DNA of 38,917 bases from CAYQIM01 sp964417555 (GTDB lineage Bacteria; Pseudomonadota; Gammaproteobacteria; Diplorickettsiales; Diplorickettsiaceae): NCBI GenBank assembly GCA_964417555.1, contig CAYQIM010000012.1:1-38917 (forward strand), written 5' to 3'. Under the pieces are notes generated by a model. It saw nothing but the letters and a program-made list of their open reading frames with translations. It searched no databases and had not been told where the DNA came from. Of the stretch, positions 25,298 through 33,626 are shown piece after piece. Every line of letters starts with the position of its first letter. The first letter of the stretch is position 1. Both the position numbers and the translations under genes were made by a program.

Positions 25298-26971
25298 GTG
25301 AAATCAATAACTCGATTAACGCGTTTAATCCAAATTAGCTTTACTTTATTTCGGTATGGGCTGGATGAGCTGGTATTGTCTTTGCATTTATTTCGTTTTT
25401 TACGTTTCTTTATTTATTTTAATCCTTATCGAATGAGAAATAGAAAACGGTCTTTAGGAGAGCGAATTCGTTTAGCCTTGGAGGATTTAGGACCGATATT
25501 CGTAAAATTCGGTCAAGCGTTGTCGACACGGCGTGATTTTATTCCTGAAGATATTGCCAATGAACTTGCCAAATTACAAGATCGTGTTCCTCCTTTTTCG
25601 GGCGATCAGGTCAAGGCAATTATCGAAAAAGCTTGTGGAAAGCCGATTGTTGAGATATTCGCTGAATTTGATACGATGCCTTTGGCTTCCGCTTCAGTGG
25701 CGCAAGTTCACGCCGCTAAATTATTGACGGGTCAGGATGTGGTGGCGAAGGTGTTGCGTCCGGGTATTAATAAATGCATTGTAAAAGATGTTGATTTATT
25801 ATATGCCATCGCGGATTTAGCAACGCATTACTGGTCAGATGCTAAACGACTTAGACCCCGAGAAGTGGTGGCGGAATTTGAGTCTTGCTTAAAAGATGAA
25901 TTAGATTTATTGCGAGAAGCGGCCAGTGCTTCACAACTACGCCGTAATTTTTTACATTCTGATTTACTTTATATTCCCCAAGTTTATTGGGCCTATACAC
26001 ACCCTAATGTGTTGGTTATAGAACGAATTTATGGTATTTCAATATCAAATATCGTTGAACTAAAAAAACAGGGTATTAATTTAAAAAAATTGGCAGAGCG
26101 TGGCGTTGAGATTTTTTTTACGCAGGTATTTCGAGATTGTTTTTTTCATGCCGATATGCATCCTGGTAATATTTTTGTTTCGTCAGCAAGAAAGGACAAT
26201 CCTCAATATTTAGGTGTAGATTTTGGGATTATGGGAAGTTTAAGTCCTGAGGATCAACGTTACCTGGCAGAAAATCTGGTCGCATTTTTTAAACGAGACT
26301 ATCGTCGCGTTGCACAATTACATGTGGAGTCCGGTTGGGTAGAGCCCGATACACGAATTAATGAGTTTGAAGCGGCAATTCGTACTGTATGTGAACCTAT
26401 CTTTGAGCGGCCACTCAAAGAAATTTCATTTGGCCAATTGTTATTACGTTTGTTTCAAACCGCAAGGCGATTTAATATGGAAGTGCAACCCCAGTTAGTG
26501 TTATTGCAAAAGACTCTTTTCAATATTGAAGGATTAGGTCGTCAATTATATCCTGATTTAGATTTGTGGAATACCGCCAAACCCTTTCTCGATCGTTGGC
26601 TTAAAAAGCAATTAGGTCCGCGTGCATTTTTACATAAAGTGCGTGAATATCTACCTTATTGGGCAGAAAAATTACCCGAAATGCCCGATTTGGTTTATCA
26701 GACTTTACTTGATTTGCGTCAGGAAAAAAGGATTTTAAATGCTTATTCATCTAAGAACATAAAGGAAAGGTCTACTAAAAACTTGAACAAGAAAAAGTTT
26801 TACTTTATTAGCTTAGGGGTTGGATCAGCTTGCATCATTTGGGTCATATTAAGTTTATCAGGGAGTATATTTCCTAATTTGTTAGTTACTCGCTATTTGC
26901 TGATACTTGGTTTAGGCGGATTAGCCATATTACTTGTTTCGTTAATTTATTTAAGAAAGTTTGATTGGTAG
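25298..26971 (+). CDS. ubiB: ubiquinone biosynthesis atypical kinase/ATPase UbiB
   Basis: The 557-residue ADCK-family protein starts with GTG four bases after ubiJ. The family KxGQ motif is 'VKFGQALSTR' (KFGQ at 70-73). Kinase-like motifs are 'ADMHPGNIFV' and 'VDFGIMG'. Two C-terminal membrane helices (about 504-522 and 528-548) anchor it to the inner membrane. It supports coenzyme Q synthesis, probably by making lipid intermediates accessible. Confidence 0.96.
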   Translation: MKSITRLTRLIQISFTLFRYGLDELVLSLHLFRFLRFFIYFNPYRMRNRKRSLGERIRLALEDLGPIFVKFGQALSTRRDFIPEDIANELAKLQDRVPPFSGDQVKAIIEKACGKPIVEIFAEFDTMPLASASVAQVHAAKLLTGQDVVAKVLRPGINKCIVKDVDLLYAIADLATHYWSDAKRLRPREVVAEFESCLKDELDLLREAASASQLRRNFLHSDLLYIPQVYWAYTHPNVLVIERIYGISISNIVELKKQGINLKKLAERGVEIFFTQVFRDCFFHADMHPGNIFVSSARKDNPQYLGVDFGIMGSLSPEDQRYLAENLVAFFKRDYRRVAQLHVESGWVEPDTRINEFEAAIRTVCEPIFERPLKEISFGQLLLRLFQTARRFNMEVQPQLVLLQKTLFNIEGLGRQLYPDLDLWNTAKPFLDRWLKKQLGPRAFLHKVREYLPYWAEKLPEMPDLVYQTLLDLRQEKRILNAYSSKNIKERSTKNLNKKKFYFISLGVGSACIIWVILSLSGSIFPNLLVTRYLLILGLGGLAILLVSLIYLRKFDW

Positions 26972-26997
26972 GATTTTTTTAAAACAAGGAGTTGTAT

Positions 26998-27207
26998 ATG
27001 GGTTTTCATGGTATAAGTATGGGATCGCTTATCCTTATAGGTTTAATTGCTGTATTGCTATTTGGTCCTAAACGTTTACGTAGGATGGCGGAAGACCTCG
27101 GTATTGCATTACGGAATTTTAATAAGGCTTTACATTCGCAAGAAGACCTGCCAACACAAAAAGAATCAAAAACCGAAAAGCTTAATAGCGATTCCAATCC
27201 ATTATAA
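26998..27207 (+). CDS. tatA: Sec-independent translocase subunit TatA
   Basis: The protein has 69 residues from the ATG at 26998, with AAGGAG at 26986-26991, six bases upstream; a TTG at 26992 is a poorer start. One N-terminal membrane helix is followed by the 'FGPKRLRRMAEDLGIALRNF' amphipathic helix and a short charged tail. TatA multimers form the pore for folded proteins. It is the first gene of tatABC. Confidence 0.92.
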   Translation: MGFHGISMGSLILIGLIAVLLFGPKRLRRMAEDLGIALRNFNKALHSQEDLPTQKESKTEKLNSDSNPL

Positions 27208-27218
27208 TTTTTTAAATT

Positions 27219-27443
27219 GTGTTTAGTTTTAGCGAGCTTTTTTTAATAATTTTTGTTGCATTACTCGTGCTAGGACCGACTTCGTTGCAAGCTTTGCTGG
27301 GTCGAATAGTTCTGCTTTTGCATAAAACAAATGAAATAATTTCACAATTACAGTCGCAATGGCTGACGTTAAAAAAAGAAGAAATTTTAGCTGAAAATAA
27401 TAAGCGGGCGCAAAGTGTAGATGAAGTTTATAAACAAAAATGA
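27219..27443 (+). CDS. tatB: Sec-independent translocase subunit TatB (short)
   Basis: The 74-residue protein starts with GTG. The N-terminal 'FSELFLIIFVALLVLGPTSL' is the TatB membrane helix and hinge, and an amphipathic helix and charged tail follow. It is much shorter than E. coli TatB (171 residues), lacking most of the C-terminal tail. Position between tatA and tatC supports the call. It overlaps tatC by 23 bases. Confidence 0.85.
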   Translation: MFSFSELFLIIFVALLVLGPTSLQALLGRIVLLLHKTNEIISQLQSQWLTLKKEEILAENNKRAQSVDEVYKQK

Positions 27444-28188
27444 ACAATCTATTGACCTTAATCGTCCTTGGTTAACTTTTTTCTTAGAGTTGCGCTTGCG
27501 TTTTCTTTATTGTTTAAGTGTGTTTATAGGCGTCTTAGGGTTGTTGTTGCCTTTCGCACATTATTGGTATCAATGTTTAGCACAACCTTTATTGAATCAA
27601 TTACCTACGAATAGCCAATTTGTATCCACAACATTAACTGATCCTTTATTTATCCCTATAAAATTCACTGCTATTTTTGCCATTTTTGTTAGCATGCCTT
27701 TTATGCTATATCAGTTTTGGTTATTTGTTTCGCCTGCTTTATATGTCAAAGAACAACGTCTAGCGTGGTTGATCTTGCTGGTAAGTTGCGTTTTATTTTA
27801 CAGTGGCGTATATCTTGCCTACCAGTTTATTTTGCCTTTTCTAATTAATTTTTTTATTAAAGCATCGCCGCATTATATTCATATTTTTCCTGATATGGGT
27901 CATTATTTAGATTTAGCATTACAGTTGATGGTCGATTTCGGTTTAATTTTTGAAGTCCCCCTGCTGGTTATTGTCGGTGTTGTTTTCGGCTTTCTAAATG
28001 TACAGACCTTAGCTAGCTGGCGTCGTTATTTTATAGTATTATCCTTTGTTATTGCTATGTTTTTAACACCGCCTGATGTTATTTCGCAGGTTTTATTGGC
28101 AGTTCCACTCTGTCTACTTTTTGAAATAGGCTTACTTAGCTGCCGTTTTATTCCTAAAAGGGTATACGTTGAAAAATTATCGGAATAA
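27421..28188 (+). CDS. tatC: Sec-independent translocase subunit TatC
   Basis: The 255-residue, six-helix membrane protein recognises twin-arginine signal peptides. 'FFLELRLRFLYCL' and 'MPFMLYQFWLFVSPALYVKEQR' are the conserved cytoplasmic N-terminus and first-loop motifs. The start at 27421 lies inside tatB. A TTG that may start the receiver gene lies 20 bases before the tatC end. Confidence 0.95.
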   Translation: MKFINKNEQSIDLNRPWLTFFLELRLRFLYCLSVFIGVLGLLLPFAHYWYQCLAQPLLNQLPTNSQFVSTTLTDPLFIPIKFTAIFAIFVSMPFMLYQFWLFVSPALYVKEQRLAWLILLVSCVLFYSGVYLAYQFILPFLINFFIKASPHYIHIFPDMGHYLDLALQLMVDFGLIFEVPLLVIVGVVFGFLNVQTLASWRRYFIVLSFVIAMFLTPPDVISQVLLAVPLCLLFEIGLLSCRFIPKRVYVEKLSE

Positions 28189-28576
28189 AAATGTAAAGCA
28201 GATACTCTTAGTGGACGACGATCCTTTATCTTTGCGGATATTGACGCATTATTTAGATGAAGCAGGCTATGCTTATGAGGTAGCGGAAGAAGGTCAACAA
28301 GCTTGGGGTTATTTACAGAAATTTCCTGATAAGTTTTTTGTAGTCTTAGCAGACAGAATCATGCCTAAGCTTCATGGTTTAGAACTATTAGCTAAAATGA
28401 AACAGAACTCACTAGGAAATATTCCACTCATTCTTTTGACAGGAGAGTCAAATAAAGAAGAAAGGTGTGAAGCTATACGGCAAGGTGTTTACGATTTTTT
28501 TTATAAACCAATTTCTAAAGAATTATTGTTAGCTATTTTGAGAAAAATATATAATCATCACAAAGGAAGGAAATGA
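28169..28576 (+). CDS. stand-alone CheY-like response regulator receiver protein
   Basis: The 135-residue protein is a single receiver domain with no output domain. The acidic pocket is D16-D17 ('LLVDDDP'), the phosphoacceptor is D62 ('LADRIMP'), and T91 ('LLTGES') and K113 ('YKPIS') complete the site. The only plausible start is TTG at 28169 inside tatC, with AAAAGGG about 7-13 bases upstream. No histidine kinase is nearby. Its stop codon overlaps the ATG of the ankyrin gene (ATGA), so the two were translated together. Confidence 0.85.
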   Translation: MKNYRNKNVKQILLVDDDPLSLRILTHYLDEAGYAYEVAEEGQQAWGYLQKFPDKFFVVLADRIMPKLHGLELLAKMKQNSLGNIPLILLTGESNKEERCEAIRQGVYDFFYKPISKELLLAILRKIYNHHKGRK

Positions 28577-29357
28577 AAATGGATGAATTCAAAATAGAGG
28601 AAGCGGACTCAAAAAAATATGCACTGTTTCAGGCTTCTAAATTTGGCGATACGAAATTAGTGCAATATTTATTGAATAAAGGATTAGATATAGATAGCCA
28701 GGATGAAAATGGCGATACGCTTTTGCATCATGCAGTGTGAGGCTGGGACATAATAGGTTGGTTACTTGTTTATTAAGACGTCAAGCCTCTGTTTTTATTA
28801 AAAATAGAAAAGGTTATACCGTAACGTTGGAAGCTTATGCGAATAATCAAGGATTTTTAGCTACACAACTAACTCGTTTAGCCATCGAAAAAAAATCTAT
28901 CAAATCAGTATCCCAGTCTTTTTCTTCTAAAAAAACTGATCCTAAAAAAGAAAAACTTTATAACCTCATAAGCGGATGCAAAGAACATATTAAGAGAAAC
29001 TATCTCAATAGAGGTATATTTAGCCGGCTTATGGCGCGACATAATGAAAGAGCGAAGGCGTTAATACAGGCGCTGTGGTTTTGTGCTTCTATTAAAGACG
29101 TTAAGGGGCTTATAAAAAATCAGTGTGATTTATTTGAAAAAGGCAAGTCTAGCCAAATTATACATCCTGACTTGTTGGCTGGTCGATGGTCTGCCAAGAT
29201 AAAAAATAAACCGAGTAATGTAATTAACTCCAGCTTTTATAAGGTATTAAGGACTTTGCCAGGACAGAAACCGTTGCCTTTGGCTGCTGGAAAGCAGCGT
29301 CAGGTAAGTATCATGCCTAGGTCTGTTTCTAAAGTGCTACTAAGTTCTAGCGTTTGA
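28573..29357 (+). pseudogene. ankyrin-repeat protein gene, frameshifted
   Basis: The frame from the ATG at 28573 encodes 55 residues ('ALFQASKFGDTKLVQYLLNKGLDIDSQDENGDTLLHHAV') and stops at 28738-28740. The next frame (28737-29357) continues the same ankyrin repeat: 'RLGHNRLVTCLLRRQASVFIKNRKGYTVTLEAY'. The site reads GCAGTGTGAGG where GCAGTGAGG restores the frame, so a TG dinucleotide was duplicated. The repaired protein has 260 residues: about two ankyrin repeats, then a Lys/Ser-rich region of about 160 residues with no known domain. Ankyrin proteins are common Dot/Icm effectors. Translation is coupled to the receiver gene by an ATGA overlap. Confidence 0.8.
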
Positions 29358-29478
29358 TGTGCCATTCGCGCTTAAGTTTTGTTATGCTAAGGCCTTTAAG
29401 GCTACAATTGGACTATTGTGGTCTCATTTCAGGTATCTAAAGGGTGGGGAAGGAAGCTCTATCACGGAAAAAGAAAGG

Positions 29479-29509
29479 CACTTGAATTGCAAGTTTTAAC
29501 TTTCAAGTG
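29479..29509. repeat. hairpin CACTTGAA/TTCAAGTG before ispH
   Basis: Perfect 8-bp inverted repeat with a 15-base loop, ending 15 bases before the ispH ATG. Same arms as the hairpin at 1042-1075. It may be a repeat or part of an ispH leader structure. The ispH start has no clear ribosome binding site. Confidence 0.45.
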
Positions 29510-29524
29510 TAATCGGTATATGTT

Positions 29525-30496
29525 ATGCGGATTATTTTAGCCAATCCCCGCGGTTTTTGTGCTGGTGTTGATCGAGCAATAGAAATTGTTAAGCGGGCAT
29601 TAGCGTTATTTGGGCAACCACTCTATGTGCGCCATGAGATTGTCCATAATAAAATGCTAGTAGCAGAGTTACAGCAACAAGGGGTCATTTTTGTTGAAGA
29701 TATACTAGAAATACCTTTTGGAGCCACGGCTATTTTTAGTGCCCATGGCGTTTCTCAATCAGTTCGGAAGCAAGCACGAGAGCGTGGTTTGCGATTATTC
29801 GATGCTACCTGTCCGTTAGTGACAAAAGTCCACATGGAGGTTGCTCGTTATAGTCGTTTAGGTCAGGAATGTATTCTAATTGGACATGCGGGACATCCTG
29901 AGGTCGAAGGTACGCTCGGTCATTATGATAATGCTGACGGAGGGATTTATTTGATAGAAAATGTGCAGGATATTGACTCCTTACCTATTAAAAATTCAAA
30001 GTTTTTAGCTTATGTCACACAAACCACCTTATCGGTTGACGATACACAAGCTATTATTCAAGTATTACAGCAACGTTTCCCTGCTATTGCTTCCCCTAAA
30101 AAAGAAGATATTTGTTATGCGACTCAAAATCGTCAACACGCCGTTAAAGAGTTAGCAGAACAAGCCGATGTGGTATTTGTTATTGGATCAGCAAATAGTT
30201 CGAACTCAAACCGGCTGCAAGAATTAGTCGAGCGCTTAGGAAAGCCTGCCTATTTAATTGATTCAGCGCAAGATATCAAACCGGAATGGCTGTTAAAAAA
30301 AACTTCTGTGGGTATTACGGCAGGGGCTTCTGCGCCCGAAATTTTAGTGCAAGAGGTTGTAAATTACTTAAAAGCATTTTCCAATGGAGAACCCTGTTTA
30401 GTCTCCGAACTTTCCCCCAGCCAAGCAGAATTTGTTTCATTTGCTTTGCCACGTGAACTACGAAGAAAAGAAACAAAAATTGGTTCAATCCATTGA
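29525..30496 (+). CDS. ispH: 4-hydroxy-3-methylbut-2-enyl diphosphate reductase IspH (LytB)
   Basis: The 323-residue iron-sulfur enzyme makes isopentenyl and dimethylallyl diphosphate in the last step of the MEP pathway. Its three cluster cysteines are C12 ('GFCAGV'), C96 ('ATCPLV') and C197 ('DICYATQNRQ'). 'GHAGHPEVEGT' carries the catalytic glutamate E128, and 'GSANSSNSNRL' binds the substrate. The ATG at 29525 is the standard start (MRIILANPRGFCAGV). Confidence 0.97.
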   Translation: MRIILANPRGFCAGVDRAIEIVKRALALFGQPLYVRHEIVHNKMLVAELQQQGVIFVEDILEIPFGATAIFSAHGVSQSVRKQARERGLRLFDATCPLVTKVHMEVARYSRLGQECILIGHAGHPEVEGTLGHYDNADGGIYLIENVQDIDSLPIKNSKFLAYVTQTTLSVDDTQAIIQVLQQRFPAIASPKKEDICYATQNRQHAVKELAEQADVVFVIGSANSSNSNRLQELVERLGKPAYLIDSAQDIKPEWLLKKTSVGITAGASAPEILVQEVVNYLKAFSNGEPCLVSELSPSQAEFVSFALPRELRRKETKIGSIH

Positions 30497-30527
30497 AAGG
30501 ATGATTGACTTTATTTAATAAAGGTTA

Positions 30528-30686
30528 GGGTCTGTTGACAATTACCCTTTTGGCTGCAAACCAAGAGTGATTGGCAAAAATACGGGATGCTTTTCGTTAA
30601 ATAGATTGACTATTCGCCTCAAACCATCCCGTATTTTTGCGCAATCATCTTGATTTTCGCTGCAAAAAGCAATTGTCAACAGACCC
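30528..30686. mobile_element. 159-bp MITE with TA target duplication
   Basis: Perfect 16-bp terminal inverted repeats begin GGGTCTGTTGACAATT (30528-30543) and end with the reverse complement (30671-30686). The dinucleotide TA flanks both ends (30526-30527, 30687-30688). The arms continue as an imperfect palindrome with a second perfect 16-bp block (GCAAAAATACGGGATG and its complement), so the whole element can fold into one hairpin. There is no coding capacity. The TA duplication is typical of IS630/Tc1-mariner-type transposition. Confidence 0.85.
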
Positions 30687-30806
30687 TAGTTCAAATATTT
30701 TAACGGTCCTCCTACTACAACTTTGCGTGCAGACAGTAATCTTCTATTTTTTTAAATGGTTTTTCGTTAATTCATGATATTTAGATAATCGCTGAGTAAT
30801 ACTGGT

Positions 30807-30946
30807 GTTTCGCGCATAAAAAATTCACTGGCATTGTTTGCCGGGTGATGCACAGGCTAATCCCGCACTTAATTTGGAAAAATTAAGTACGGGATGCCGG
30901 AAGCGGCAGGATCCGGTGATGTTTGAGATTTGTCTACTCGCGAAAC
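30807..30946. repeat. nested palindromic element overlapping the 3' end of aqpZ
   Basis: Outer inverted repeat GTTTCGCG (30807-30814) / CGCGAAAC (30939-30946). Centred within it is a strong hairpin of 14-bp arms with one mismatch (30862-30875 and 30880-30893) closed by GGAA. The aqpZ stop codon falls inside the right end, so the last residues of that protein come from this element. It is probably a second miniature repeat family; ends and duplication are not certain. Confidence 0.45.
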
Positions 30947-31645
30947 TTCTGATTATTTTCGTTACCCCATAAGTATTTAAATAGATATCCCCCTAATAAT
31001 GCCCCTAGAATAGGGGCTAACCAAAATAACCAGAGCTGATGAATTGCCCAGCCACCGACAAACAAAGCAGGACCTGTGCTGCGTGCAGGGTTAACCGAAG
31101 TGTTGGTGACTGGAATACTAATTAAATGAATTAAGGTTAATGCTAGACCAATGGCTAGTGGGGCAAAATGACTCGGAGATTGTGGGTTGGTAACGCCGGC
31201 GATAATAATTAAAAATAGGCATGTCATAACAAATTCGCAAATAAAGCATGCAAGTAGTGAATAATGGCCCGGTGAGTGAAGTGCATAACCGTTAGTTGCA
31301 AAGCCATTTTGTACACTAAATCCGTGTTGGCCACTCGCAATAAGATATAAGATTGTGGCAGCAATAGATAGCACCTGCAACTTGAGCGATAATATAAAAA
31401 GGCAGTGTTTTAAATTGAAATTGGCCTGCTGCCCAAAGACCGATAGAAACAGCCGGATTTAAATGACAACCTGAAATGGGAGAAAATACACAGGCCATTG
31501 TTAACAGACTTAATCCAAAAGCGAAAGCAACCCCTAAAAAGCCAATACCTAACAGATGAAATTTTGCAGCAAGTACCGCACTCCCACATCCTCCTAATAC
31601 CAGCCAAAATGTTCCTAGCAATTCCGCTAATAACTTTCTTAGCAT
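30934..31645 (-). pseudogene. aqpZ: aquaporin Z gene broken by a 4-bp tandem duplication
   Basis: Two frames (31645 down to 31316, and 31380 down to 30934) are halves of one water channel. The first carries 'FWLVLGGCGSAVLAA' and the first NPA loop ('CHLNPAVSIGLWAAG'); the second carries 'HLISIPVTNTSVNPARSTGPAL' with the second NPA and the selectivity-filter H, T and R. The break is a duplicated ATAG at 31364-31371 (CTATCTAT on the coding strand). Removing one copy restores 'YIIAQVAGAIAATILYLIASGQHG' and a 235-residue AqpZ. This is a real mutation type, not a homopolymer error. The C-terminus is also altered by a palindromic element. Confidence 0.88.
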
Positions 31646-31722
31646 AGAACCTCCTTTGTAGCAGATTAAGAAGTATAGTTATCCAATGGTTTTTTTCCAC
31701 AAAAAACAGGACGATGTGGAAT

Positions 31723-32115
31723 CTACCAGCATTTTTTTGAGCTTCCGGTATTTGTTTTTTCTCCTAATTCATTAAGTAGGAAGCAATGACATTCAGAATC
31801 AGAAAAAGTGGCTGTTGCAGAAAGTTCGTACGTATTGGCGGTGCTACTTAAAGCTAATTGATATAAATTTGTGGCTGTTTTTTTGGCTACGCCTAGATTT
31901 TCAAGTTTGGCATTGGCATAACTATGATTATTGGCTAAATAATAGATTTCCATACGATTAGCAAGGTTTATTAACGCTATTTTGGCTTCTGTGCGATGGA
32001 TTTTAATCAGTGCATGAGTGTAAATCGGGTAAGAAATAGCTGATATTATGCTAATAATAGTTAATACAATGAGCAACTCTAATAAACTAAATCCATTTTC
32101 GCTTATTTTTTTCAT
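31723..32115 (-). CDS. type IV pilin-like protein (PilE type)
   Basis: The protein has 130 residues from the ATG at 32115 (MKKISENGFSLLELLIVLTII); a longer frame to 32217 adds unrelated residues. The prepilin peptidase site is G-F-S-L-L-E, with mature F at position 1 and E at +5, followed by the long hydrophobic N-terminal helix. Two or three cysteines near the C-terminus ('CHC', 'KKCW') fit the disulfide loop of minor or major pilins. Such pilins are assembled by the type IV pilus machinery. Together with the ComEA-like protein it suggests a pilus/competence system, but they are not adjacent. Confidence 0.85.
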   Translation of the reverse strand: MKKISENGFSLLELLIVLTIISIISAISYPIYTHALIKIHRTEAKIALINLANRMEIYYLANNHSYANAKLENLGVAKKTATNLYQLALSSTANTYELSATATFSDSECHCFLLNELGEKTNTGSSKKCW

Positions 32116-32217
32116 GAATAATATTTGGCTAACCAAGTATTTTGTTTTGATTTCTAGGCAGGTTGATTTTGAGAAGTGCAGTGTACACACGCAAGTACAG
32201 AGCATCGAAAAAGCCAA

Positions 32218-32238
32218 CCCTGCGGTTGAACCGTAGGG
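32218..32238 (-). terminator. hairpin after sppA, possible terminator
   Basis: On the minus strand an 8-bp stem (32231-32238 with 32218-32225, one G-T pair, five-base loop) lies 43 bases after the sppA stop codon. It is followed after five bases by TTTTT. It is weaker than a standard intrinsic terminator because of the gap before the T run. Confidence 0.4.
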
Positions 32239-32281
32239 CGGTGTCCAACAATGAAAGCAAACGAAAGACGATGGTTATATT

Positions 32282-33238
32282 TTATCGAAATCCATTTTGT
32301 GCAATTCCTAGTTTAGCACTGATTTTTTCTGCGAATGAAGCGCCCATACGATCGGATAGTTGTTGTAGTAATCCGGGTTTAACCGTGTAATCTACGATAT
32401 TTTTATTCTTTAGCATGTCACGAGAGAGCGAGGTTAAATCGCCAAACCCATCAATAAGTCCTAAGGGTAGTGCTTCTTGTCCTGTCCACGCTAAACCAGA
32501 GAAAAGGTCTGGATTTTCATTTAAACGATTTCCGCGACCTTGTTTAACCGCGTTGATAAATTGTTGATGTACGCCTTCGATCATGTGTTCGGCAATTTGT
32601 TTTTCATTGGGTTTTTGTGGAGAAAAGGGGTCTAAAAATCCTTTATAGGAGCCAGCGGTTATCAATCGACGCTCGACACCTAGTTTTTTCATCGTGTCGA
32701 CAAAGCCAAAACCATCCATTAAGACACCAATCGAGCCGACTAGGCTAGCGGGACTGGCGTAAATGTCATCCGCAGCTGAAGCAATGTAATAGGCAGCGGA
32801 TGCACAGAGATCGTCACAAACCGCATAGACCTTAATTTTCGGATGTTGGTGACCTAGATAGCGAATTTCACGATAGACCTGTGCCGCCTGAACAGGGCTT
32901 CCACCAGGACTATTTATTCGCAATATCACGGCTTGCGTATTTTTGTCTTCAAAGCTGTTTTGCAGGCCTTCGATGATGTTATCGGCGCTAGCTGGTGCAT
33001 TATCGTTGATAATGCCGCGAATATCGATAAGGGCAATGTGACTTTTTGCTTTGGCAGAATTGGGCAAACTATTTGAATTTGACCATAAAAGGGCTAAAAA
33101 ACCGATAAAAAGTATAAAGAATAAAAGCTTGAAAAAAATATTCCAGCGACGTTTCGCACGTTGTTCTTTGAGTGTATTGAAAAGCAATTTTTCTAGCGTT
33201 TTGCGTTCCCATTGGCCGTTGGATAATTCTTCTATCAT
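32282..33238 (-). CDS. sppA: signal peptide peptidase SppA-type S49 serine protease
   Basis: The 318-residue inner-membrane protease is of the short form. One membrane helix (about 33-52) follows a cytoplasmic N-terminus; the rest is periplasmic. The S49 dyad is S147 ('LCASAAYYIASAAD') and K199 ('GSYKGFLDPF'). 'INSPGGS' is the substrate-binding strand. It degrades cleaved signal peptides and other membrane fragments. The start ATG (33238) is the first in frame. Confidence 0.92.
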   Translation of the reverse strand: MIEELSNGQWERKTLEKLLFNTLKEQRAKRRWNIFFKLLFFILFIGFLALLWSNSNSLPNSAKAKSHIALIDIRGIINDNAPASADNIIEGLQNSFEDKNTQAVILRINSPGGSPVQAAQVYREIRYLGHQHPKIKVYAVCDDLCASAAYYIASAADDIYASPASLVGSIGVLMDGFGFVDTMKKLGVERRLITAGSYKGFLDPFSPQKPNEKQIAEHMIEGVHQQFINAVKQGRGNRLNENPDLFSGLAWTGQEALPLGLIDGFGDLTSLSRDMLKNKNIVDYTVKPGLLQQLSDRMGASFAEKISAKLGIAQNGFR

Positions 33239-33560
33239 AAAAATCTCTGCTAATTTCCAAGTTTATTCTAAGTTCTATAATAAGATAATCCATACAGTTT
33301 ACCCTTTTTTTGCTAGCAGTAGTATTCTAACTTGATCATTGTGTGAAACAGCTTCAGATTTTATCCATCATTTGTCTAAATTAGACAGAATAGGTTAAAT
33401 ATGTCTGATACCAATAAACGACTCAACCAAACTTACTGATGTCTCGTTGTTAAAATATAATTTATTTTTGATTTATTTAGAAAATAAAAAAATAACTAAA
33501 AATTTAATATTTGCATTATTTTTTTTGCCTGAAAATTCCTATTAATTATTAATTTTATTG

Positions 33561-33593
33561 CTTAATATAATTTTAATTATTTATAAATATAAT
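33561..33593 (+). promoter_or_regulatory. PmrA-box-like promoter of the calpain-like gene
   Basis: CTTAAT (33561-33566), N5, TTTAAT (33572-33577), 10 bases, then a perfect TATAAT (33588-33593). Geometry is identical to the two promoters at 2542 and 5554, but the leader is unrelated, so this is an independent instance. The interval 33239-33626 is extremely AT-rich, which raises the chance of a random match. The transcript would start near 33600. Confidence 0.6.
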
Positions 33594-33610
33594 TCGTGAA
33601 TTATATTTAT
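33583..33610. promoter_or_regulatory. 13-bp-arm palindrome over the -10 box and start site
   Basis: Arms 33583-33595 and 33598-33610 are perfect reverse complements separated by GT. The dyad covers the TATAAT box and the expected transcription start, the usual place for a repressor operator. It could instead fold in the 5' end of the transcript. No ribosome binding site is visible between it and the ATG at 33627. Confidence 0.5.
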
Positions 33611-33626
33611 TTTTTAATTTAAAATT

